Shown here: positions 5,048 through 10,036 of the stretch, one piece after another
How positions within the stretch are numbered: the stretch's first letter is position 1
How the letters are laid out: every line of letters begins with the position of its first letter
NCBI GenBank assembly: GCA_902836725.1
Contig: CADFRV010000084.1
Coordinates: 1 to 10,036, forward strand
DNA: 10,036 nt
Direction: 5' to 3'
DNA from: Muribaculaceae bacterium
Lineage (GTDB): Bacteria > Bacteroidota > Bacteroidia > Bacteroidales > Muribaculaceae
Made by a program: the position numbers and the translations under genes
Notes under the pieces: generated by a model
Databases searched by the model: none
The model's input: the letters and a program-made list of their open reading frames with translations, nothing else
What the model was told of the DNA's origin: nothing

Positions 5048-7507
5048 TTAATTATAGTTAAGGACTACGTCGTCAATGGTTAACACAGACCCTATTCGCT
5101 TTGAGTCGCTGAATCCATTAAGAGCGTTATTTGATCCTTTAACGCCTCTTACAGCAGGCGTCTCAGCTGTGCTTGACAAAAATTCTACATATATATGTGT
5201 TGCCTTAAGCGATGTATCGCCATATACGATATCAATAGTCTTTGGGGTGAAACCATTTTTTGCTTCCCCTGAGATAAATTCGCCACGACCAAGTTCAACC
5301 ACACCATTATCGCGATTCTCTATAACAATAGAGGCTTTAAAACTTTCATTGTTATATGGTGCAAATTTATATTGAAAACTAAGACTATGAGGGCGTGAAT
5401 TGAATAGCTGTCCTTTTACTATAGTCTCATTCGTCTCACTTTGAGCCGAATGTGTACCTATAAACAACATGCCGGCAGCTACATGCTTATTAGTACCACT
5501 CCCTCCACTAGTAGAATATGTACTTCCTTCTCCATATCCTAATGTACTTATTTCTGCTGCCTGACCGGAAGCTCCTGCTACAGGAACAGTACCACTGAAA
5601 GAAGTATAAAAACATGTTGTTCCGGAATTTTGCGCTGTTGTCAAAGAATTTCTTGTTGCCCAGAATGATTCTCCTTCTTTATTAGGGAACCATCTCTTTA
5701 TATCAGTCTCACCAACCCATCCAGCCTTATTTGAATAAGCCTGTTCACTATACCAATCCTCAAACCCGGCATTGGGGAGCTGTGCGGCGGCCTCGGTAGT
5801 GAAGGAGAGCTTTTTGGAGCGCACGCCGTCTTTCTCGACTCTTGCCACATAGGATGTGCCAGGGGTAAGACCGTCGAAAGAGAGGGTGGTGCCGGAAACT
5901 GTAGCCGCTGTGGGAGTGAAGCTGACGCCGTCGGTGGAGAGGAAGAGCTGTGCCCCATCAGCCACCACACCTGCGTCGGTGAGGTTGACGGCTGCGCGGC
6001 GGGCATACACATCGTTCTCATTGATCTCGGCGCCGAGTATGTTGCGGCTCACTGTCTGTGCCTCGGTGGTGAGACTGCCGCATGATACGCGGAACACCAC
6101 ATTGCCGTCAGCGGCGACAGGAAGCACAACGCGGTAAACCGAAGCCGCACGCGATACGGGCGCGATGCTCACGGGTGTTACAGCATCCCATGTGTTGCGC
6201 TCGTTGCGCACCTCAAACTTCACATTGTCGAAATTGGCACCGTTGTAGCTCACATCGAAGGTAAGCTCTGTCTGGTCAGGCTCGAGCGGCTCGATGTTCA
6301 CGATATCGAGAGCGAGTTTCTCGATCGCCACTTTCAGCGACGCAGGCTCGGAGGCTTTCGTCACCTTGTCCTTGGCCACGAAATTGATCTCGGTCACGTT
6401 GTCGCCACCATCCACATAAGCGATATGGCTGATCACATTGCTGAAATCGAGGAGCGCCATCTGGGTGAGCTTGCCCTCCAGGCCGTGGAACTGCAGGCCG
6501 AGCTCGCGGAGCTTGGCGAGTGTGGCGGCGCCGGCTGTGGCGAAGTCAACCTCTGCAGGCCATCCCTGGCTGAGAAGCGAGGTGGAGGAGGTGGTCATCA
6601 CCACTGTACCCAGACCGGCCTGCGCTACTACGGTGGCGCGCAGGTTGTCGCCGTTGGAGCCTTCCACCATGGTGAGTGTCTCGCCGCTCTGGAAACCGGC
6701 GAGGGTGATCACAGGTGCGGGAGCTGTGAGTATCTCGTCGCTGAGGTCGATGATCTCCTCTTTCTCGTCGAGGTCGGAATTAAATGTCACGGTAAGTACC
6801 CCCTTGCCGGTCTCGCCGCCGTTCACGTCAAATGTCACTGTGTAGTGGTGACGCGCCTCGGCGTTGAAGGTCACGGGGCTGAGTTTGGCAGAGACGCCGC
6901 TCTGCTTGGTCACATCCACGCTCACGGTGGTGCTGCCAGGTTTTACATACACGGCGCGTGTCTCGTCTACGGCGTAGGCGGTTTTCAGACCGGTGGAGCT
7001 TTCCACCGAGCCGCTGACACTGGCGAAATAATCCTTTACGGCATCGGTGAAGACTACGGTCACCATCGAGTTGGCCAGCGACGCGGTAAGGCTTACCGGG
7101 GTCGACTTGTTCTCGAGCACGGTGAGTGTCTGCGAGCCATAATAATAAGGTGCGTCGAAGCCCTCGGAGTTCTCATCGCCGTAGAAAGCCTCGAGTTTGT
7201 ACCCACCCACCGGATATTCGGCGGAGACGGGCATCTCGTCTACACTGTTCCATGACCAAGTGGATGATCCGTCGACTGACGACAGACGTACGGAAAGGTC
7301 GGAAACGCCTACTGCGTCGGCCTCTGCAGCCGGAGCCTTTGACATGGCACGCGGAGCTGCTACCTCCTTGTCGAGACCGACGTTTACGAGAATACGTCCC
7401 TGCCTGTCGGAGGTGCTTGAGGGGTCAAACGTGTCGCTGCACGACGACAATATCGCCGCAACACCTGCGACAGCCACTGCCCCTGTTAGCAATCTGTTCA
7501 TAATCAT
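5048..7507 (-). CDS. Surface lipoprotein with DUF4493, Ig/FN3-like and PCMD domains (819 aa), first gene of operon
   Basis: The SPII signal ends in LSSC (Cys23 from this start) and is followed by SDT, a weaker form of the acidic export signal. ATG 7507 and ATG 7501 (MIMN versus MN) are both possible and give the same mature protein. Layout: DUF4493-like about 38-250, with GGYKLEAFYGDEN and TASLANSMVTVVF; Ig-like about 260-395; two FN3-like beta-sandwiches about 398-490 and 497-572; PCMD module from about 576, beginning LPNAGFEDWYS and ending LTIDDVVLNYN. Compared with the 725-aa paralogue it carries one extra FN3-like unit. DNA composition changes sharply at about 5765, exactly where PCMD begins: 5341-5400 has 18 G/C in 60 by hand count, 6481-6540 has 45. 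This fits domain replacement or transfer. PCMD suggests glycan-related surface work, but no enzyme activity can be assigned. Confidence 0.85.
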   Translation of the reverse strand: MIMNRLLTGAVAVAGVAAILSSCSDTFDPSSTSDRQGRILVNVGLDKEVAAPRAMSKAPAAEADAVGVSDLSVRLSSVDGSSTWSWNSVDEMPVSAEYPVGGYKLEAFYGDENSEGFDAPYYYGSQTLTVLENKSTPVSLTASLANSMVTVVFTDAVKDYFASVSGSVESSTGLKTAYAVDETRAVYVKPGSTTVSVDVTKQSGVSAKLSPVTFNAEARHHYTVTFDVNGGETGKGVLTVTFNSDLDEKEEIIDLSDEILTAPAPVITLAGFQSGETLTMVEGSNGDNLRATVVAQAGLGTVVMTTSSTSLLSQGWPAEVDFATAGAATLAKLRELGLQFHGLEGKLTQMALLDFSNVISHIAYVDGGDNVTEINFVAKDKVTKASEPASLKVAIEKLALDIVNIEPLEPDQTELTFDVSYNGANFDNVKFEVRNERNTWDAVTPVSIAPVSRAASVYRVVLPVAADGNVVFRVSCGSLTTEAQTVSRNILGAEINENDVYARRAAVNLTDAGVVADGAQLFLSTDGVSFTPTAATVSGTTLSFDGLTPGTSYVARVEKDGVRSKKLSFTTEAAAQLPNAGFEDWYSEQAYSNKAGWVGETDIKRWFPNKEGESFWATRNSLTTAQNSGTTCFYTSFSGTVPVAGASGQAAEISTLGYGEGSTYSTSGGSGTNKHVAAGMLFIGTHSAQSETNETIVKGQLFNSRPHSLSFQYKFAPYNNESFKASIVIENRDNGVVELGRGEFISGEAKNGFTPKTIDIVYGDTSLKATHIYVEFLSSTAETPAVRGVKGSNNALNGFSDSKRIGSVLTIDDVVLNYN

Positions 7508-7605
7508 AATGATTGATATAATTAACTATATTTGTTGCTGTGTGAATTTTCAATCGAAAATGCTACGTGACTGGTCTGCTTCGCATCGGGAATGGCGGAT
7601 TTACA

Positions 7606-7652
7606 ATATGCTTGTCTACCGTCACGCAAGCATATCTCCCTATGCTGCATAT
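7606..7652 (-). promoter_or_regulatory. Alternative hairpins in the lipoprotein operon leader
   Basis: Three overlapping pairings are possible: ATATGCTTG (7606-7614) with CAAGCATAT (7627-7635), a perfect 9-bp stem with a 12-nt loop; AGCATA (7629-7634) with TATGCT (7641-7646), a 6-nt loop; and ATATGC (7606-7611) with GCATAT (7647-7652). They are mutually exclusive. If the -7 box at 7668-7675 is used, all lie in the transcribed leader, starting about 10 nt after the RNA start and some 100 nt before the ATG. A smaller hairpin, TTTTC/GAAAA, lies at 7547-7560. Regulatory function is inferred from position only. Confidence 0.35.
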
Positions 7653-7667
7653 TAATAAAAATTACGG

Positions 7668-7675
7668 CAAATTTA
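7668..7675 (-). promoter_or_regulatory. Candidate -7 box of the lipoprotein operon
   Basis: On the minus strand the sequence is TAAATTTG, a perfect match to the Bacteroidota TAnnTTTG box. No TTTG -33 element is visible 19-21 nt further upstream, so the promoter may need an activator. Transcription would start near 7661 and give a leader of about 155 nt before the 819-aa gene. Confidence 0.45.
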
Positions 7676-7725
7676 CAAATATTCCTCAATTAACCTATCA
7701 TTTTCCCCGCTCTTTTATTGGCAAA

Positions 7726-7772
7726 AAAGTCTATCCCACTTGGAGTAAAGTCGAAAAAACAGGGAAAAAGTC
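7726..7772. repeat. Three AAAGTC direct repeats at 20-21 bp spacing, candidate LytTR binding sites
   Basis: AAAGTC occurs at 7726-7731, 7747-7752 and 7767-7772, with start-to-start distances of 21 and 20 bp, about two helical turns. The second and third copies share a GG five bases upstream. LytTR-domain regulators are known to bind short direct repeats on one helix face with about this period, and a LytTR response regulator is encoded in this window. The repeats lie 92-138 nt before the PepSY-like gene and 50-105 nt upstream of the lipoprotein operon -7 box. Assignment to that regulator is inference; the tract is A-rich, so chance is possible. Confidence 0.4.
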
Positions 7773-7863
7773 CAACTCGGCGCACTCTCCCGGCGTTATA
7801 ACATCAGGAGACGCGCACCGGCGCTCGCCCCTCAATACGTTTCACACTGTAATACCCTCACAT

Positions 7864-8307
7864 ATGGCACGCCACAACCTCCACATCAGATACTACGCAA
7901 TGATATTGCTCTGCACGCTGCTCCTCCCCCTTATGACGCAATGCGACGAGAAGGACGACTTCGAGGAACTCCCTGTGCAGATACAGAAATTCGTGGCGAA
8001 ATATTACCCCGAGACAGCCGTCTCCAACTATGATTTCTCGAACGGCATATACCATGTGACGCTCAACAACAGCGCCACAATGGAATTCAACTCCTCCATA
8101 GCATGGACGAGCATCGACGGGCGTGGCGCCACTCTCCCTGAAATGCTCCTTTACGACCAGTTGCCCTCACCCCTCTACTCTTTTCTGGAAAGCACCGGCA
8201 ACACCGCCTCCGTCTACCGCATGAGCCGCAACGCCTCCATCATCACCCTCGGCCTCCTCGACAGCACCGCCGTCTACGACATCGCCACCGGCAAAATCAC
8301 CAACTGA
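7864..8307 (+). CDS. Small PepSY-like (DUF2874-type) lipoprotein, 147 aa
   Basis: Predicted envelope protein. From ATG 7864 the N-terminus has basic residues (MARHNLHIR), a hydrophobic stretch and MTQC with a possible lipidated Cys27, followed by the acidic DEKDD. Gln at -1 of the lipobox is atypical, so lipidation is less sure than for the operon proteins. The rest resembles one copy of the PepSY-like domain of Bacteroidota (former DUF2874): LPVQIQKFVAKYYPETAVS, then a beta hairpin YHVTLNNSATMEFNSS with a W-T-S-I-D turn, then a helix LPEMLLYDQLP. The frame stays open back to 7567, but that extension lacks a signal and reads as non-coding. The gene is divergent from the lipoprotein operon and convergent with the two-component system, with 75 nt between it and the regulator. 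PepSY-like proteins are thought to bind or inhibit other proteins; the target here is unknown. Confidence 0.75.
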   Translation: MARHNLHIRYYAMILLCTLLLPLMTQCDEKDDFEELPVQIQKFVAKYYPETAVSNYDFSNGIYHVTLNNSATMEFNSSIAWTSIDGRGATLPEMLLYDQLPSPLYSFLESTGNTASVYRMSRNASIITLGLLDSTAVYDIATGKITN

Positions 8308-8382
8308 CCCCGCCCTTTTCCCTCACCCTCGGAACAATCCGTGGAAATGGAGGCCGGTGGGAGATGTATGGCTATGTTTTGG

Positions 8383-9096
8383 CTACTTGCCGATGCGGGA
8401 GAAAAACTCCTCGCAGCGCGTTTCCGAGATGGGAATGTATGTTTTTCCGAATACAATGCGCCGCCGCTCCACAATCTCTATGTTGGCCAGATTCACTATG
8501 AACGAGCGGTGCACACGCATGAACCTGTCGGCCGGAAGCATCTCCTCAAGCTCGCTCAGGCTCATCAGGGAGCTTACCGGCTCGCCGTCGGTGCGGTAGA
8601 ATATCACACGGTCTTTCTGTACTTCCACATACCGGATCTTGTCGGTTTTCAGCTGTATCAGCCTGTGGTCCGCCTTGATGGTGAACAGTTGCTCGGCAGG
8701 GACTTTGGTGGGACTTTCGTATGCGTCGCGCATGGCACACCAGTTTATGGCCTTTCCCACAGCCTTCATGAACTCAGGATAGCTTACCGGTTTCAGCAGA
8801 TAGTCTAGGGCGTTCACCTTGAATCCTTGCAGGGCATACCGCTCGTAGGCGGTGATATATATTATGCGTGTGCGCCGGGGTATGACTTCGGCGAAGTCTA
8901 TGCCGTTGAGCATCGGCATCTCTATGTCGAGAAACACAATGTCGGTCTCGCCTGCCACCACACTTTTTATCGCCTCCGCGGCAGATTCGTAGCATCCCTG
9001 CAGCTGCAGCGACGGCGTTTTCTCCACGTAGCTTTTTATAAGTTCCCTGGCGAGGGGTTCGTCATCGATAACAATGCATTTCAGTCGGTCGCTCAT
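8383..9096 (-). CDS. LytTR-family response regulator (LytR/AlgR type), 237 aa
   Basis: Cytoplasmic DNA-binding output of the two-component system with the kinase encoded just upstream. The receiver domain (about 5-120) has every key residue: acidic pair D11-D12 in IVIDDEP, phospho-acceptor D57 in VFLDIEMP, T82 in YITAYE and K102 in LLKPV. The LytTR DNA-binding domain (about 132-235) shows IRYVEVQKDRVIFY and FMRVHRSFIVNLANI, a hallmark of the fold. I chose ATG 9096 (MSDRLKCIVIDDEP) because receiver domains begin there. An upstream in-frame ATG at 9132 would add 12 residues and overlap the kinase gene. With the chosen start the gap to the kinase stop is 28 nt, so the two are probably cotranscribed, though a -7 box lies at the junction. 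Likely targets are nearby envelope genes, by inference from position. Confidence 0.93.
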   Translation of the reverse strand: MSDRLKCIVIDDEPLARELIKSYVEKTPSLQLQGCYESAAEAIKSVVAGETDIVFLDIEMPMLNGIDFAEVIPRRTRIIYITAYERYALQGFKVNALDYLLKPVSYPEFMKAVGKAINWCAMRDAYESPTKVPAEQLFTIKADHRLIQLKTDKIRYVEVQKDRVIFYRTDGEPVSSLMSLSELEEMLPADRFMRVHRSFIVNLANIEIVERRRIVFGKTYIPISETRCEEFFSRIGK

Positions 9097-9119
9097 GACA
9101 GTGGTAGTTGTTTTGTATG

Positions 9120-9127
9120 CAAAGTTA
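9120..9127 (-). promoter_or_regulatory. Possible internal promoter for the response regulator
   Basis: On the minus strand TAACTTTG (9127-9120) matches TAnnTTTG perfectly, and its first three bases are the kinase stop codon TAA. A start near 9113 would leave a leader of about 17 nt before ATG 9096. No TTTG -33 element is seen at 19-21 nt. It could let the regulator be made in excess of the kinase, or be a chance match. Confidence 0.35.
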
Positions 9128-10036
9128 ATCAAGCGTTTTCACATCGTGTGCAGACAGCGCGTGATTTTTTAACGCCTCTACCGATATCGCGATCCTGGCG
9201 GTGTGCACACCATCTTCAGCCGAGAGGGTCAGAGTGTGTCTGCCTGGATATAGAAGCCCGAGCTGACGTCTTACGTTTGCCAGGCCTATTCCTGCGCCTT
9301 CCGCATCCTGCTCTTTTGAAGCCTGTCCCCTTTTTTCGCTGAATGAATTCTTTACCAGACATACCAGATCGCCGTTTTCCTCCTTGATCTGTATGTGTAT
9401 GAACTGGCTTCGGCCGTTGGAACCGAAATGTTTGAATCCGTTCTCCACGATCGTCAGGAAAAGCAGGGGCGCGATGTGAATATCGCTGTCGGCACCGGAA
9501 TAAGTAGTGAAGTCCATATCCACCGACGGGCTGAGACGCAGCCTCATCAGCTCCACATAGTCAGTGATGAACCTGATCTCTTTCGCAACCGGCACATATG
9601 CCGAGGCGGAATCGTAGATCATGTACCGGAGCATGCTGCTGAGGTCGTGGAGTGCCTGCTGTGCCCTGTCGGGCGCTATGCCGATAAGGGCATAGATGTT
9701 GTTGAGGGTATTGAACAGGAAGTGTGGGTTGAGCTGTGCCTTGAGGTTCTTGAGTTCTATCTGCCTTTTTTCTGCGTTCAGCTCGAGTTGCCGGCGGCGC
9801 ATGTTCTCATGCTCTTTTGACAGGCGAAGGGCATATGCGAGCCCTGCGGAAAGCACCATCATAATGCCGTCGCGGATGAGAAAGCGCACATACCCCATCA
9901 GGTACTGGCCTGCGGACAGTTCCCCACGCAACTCTTTCTGCGGCATCGGCAGCCCTCCGTGGTTCTCGAACCATATGGGAATGAGGCTGCAGATGGCAGT
10001 GATGAGGCAGAAATTGGCCAGAAAATAGAGCGGCTT
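9125..10036 (-). CDS. LytS-type membrane sensor histidine kinase, 5' end outside window
   Basis: The frame is open to the window edge, so the N-terminus is missing; 303 residues are visible. Two membrane segments are seen, YFLANFCLITAICSLIPIWF at visible residues 4-23 and a second around RFLIRDGIMMVLSAGLAYAL. A coiled-coil-like stretch (LSKEHENMRRRQLELNAEK) then leads to the His_kinase domain of the LytS/YehU group: phospho-acceptor His at codon 9724-9722 in LNPHFLFNTLNNIYAL, an N-box IVENGFKHFG and a G-box GAGIGLANVRRQLG. All motifs needed for ATP binding and autophosphorylation look present. No soluble sensor domain is visible between the membrane segments, which fits kinases that sense within the membrane or through partner proteins. 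The partner is the LytTR regulator that starts 28 nt downstream. An internal ATG at 9946 is not the start, because coding sequence with a membrane helix precedes it. Confidence 0.93.
   Translation of the reverse strand, partial: KPLYFLANFCLITAICSLIPIWFENHGGLPMPQKELRGELSAGQYLMGYVRFLIRDGIMMVLSAGLAYALRLSKEHENMRRRQLELNAEKRQIELKNLKAQLNPHFLFNTLNNIYALIGIAPDRAQQALHDLSSMLRYMIYDSASAYVPVAKEIRFITDYVELMRLRLSPSVDMDFTTYSGADSDIHIAPLLFLTIVENGFKHFGSNGRSQFIHIQIKEENGDLVCLVKNSFSEKRGQASKEQDAEGAGIGLANVRRQLGLLYPGRHTLTLSAEDGVHTARIAISVEALKNHALSAHDVKTLD

Noticed and set aside
6425..7255. Open frame of 276 codons on the plus strand opposite the 819-aa lipoprotein gene
   Set aside because: Antisense shadow in GC-rich coding DNA. 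The translation is rich in His, Gly and Val with no motifs, and there is no promoter or signal.
7527..7534. TATATTTG on the plus strand as a -7 box for the PepSY-like gene
   Set aside because: It lies more than 300 nt before the gene with no -33 element, in a tract where AT-rich matches are expected by chance.
7836..7843. TACGTTTC as a -7 box for the PepSY-like gene
   Set aside because: Well placed (20 nt before the ATG) but has one mismatch at the final G and no -33 box; kept only as a weak candidate.
7567..7863. N-terminal extension of the PepSY-like protein by 99 codons
   Set aside because: The extension crosses the AT-rich regulatory region and reads as non-coding. The signal sequence begins at the ATG at 7864.
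8285..8360. Inverted repeat CCACCGGC (8285-8292) and GCCGGTGG (8353-8360) as a terminator between converging genes
   Set aside because: The arms are 60 nt apart, one is inside coding sequence, and no T-run follows. Probably chance in GC-rich DNA.
9097..9132. Upstream ATG at 9132 for the response regulator
   Set aside because: It adds 12 residues before the normal receiver-domain start and overlaps the kinase gene; ATG 9096 fits the family better.

Overview
The window looks like a chromosomal segment of a member of the Bacteroidales. Supporting this: several matches to the Bacteroidota -7 promoter box TAnnTTTG, little sign of Shine-Dalgarno sequences, lipoproteins of the DUF4493/PCMD type with acidic residues right after the lipidated cysteine, and a Bacteroidota-type glycyl-tRNA synthetase. 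GC content is moderately high but patchy. A Muribaculaceae-like gut organism is my guess, not something the sequence proves.

Layout. Positions 1-613 (minus) hold the N-terminal part of glycyl-tRNA synthetase, with a good promoter at 664-695. Positions 738-1293 (plus) hold a HigBA/RelE-type toxin-antitoxin locus. Its toxin gene is broken by an internal out-of-frame deletion (800-978), while the HigA-like antitoxin (982-1293) is intact. Two hairpins (1314-1348 and 1368-1420) end this unit and the operon converging on it. Positions 1496-7507 (minus) hold a tight operon of three related predicted surface lipoproteins, transcribed in the order 819 aa, 446 aa, 725 aa. Each has an SPII signal, a DUF4493-like N-terminal half and an Ig-like domain. 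The first and third add FN3-like domains and a C-terminal PCMD module; the middle one does not.

Positions 7508-7863 are a gene-free divergent region. It holds alternative hairpins (7606-7652), a -7 box for the lipoprotein operon (7668-7675), and three AAAGTC repeats spaced 20-21 bp apart (7726-7772). A small PepSY-like lipoprotein gene follows (7864-8307, plus). The window ends with a LytS/LytR-type two-component system on the minus strand: a LytTR response regulator (8383-9096) and a membrane histidine kinase (9125 past the window edge).

How the parts may fit together: the two-component system, the PepSY-like lipoprotein and the lipoprotein operon are adjacent. The helical-turn-spaced repeats between the two divergent transcription units resemble the arrangement LytTR proteins bind. 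A local cell-envelope regulon is therefore plausible, but this is inference. The most notable observations are the repeats, the GC mosaicism of the lipoprotein genes (AT-rich 3' modules on GC-rich 5' bodies), and the decayed toxin beside a preserved antitoxin. I see no tRNA or rRNA gene, CRISPR array, transposase or phage gene.
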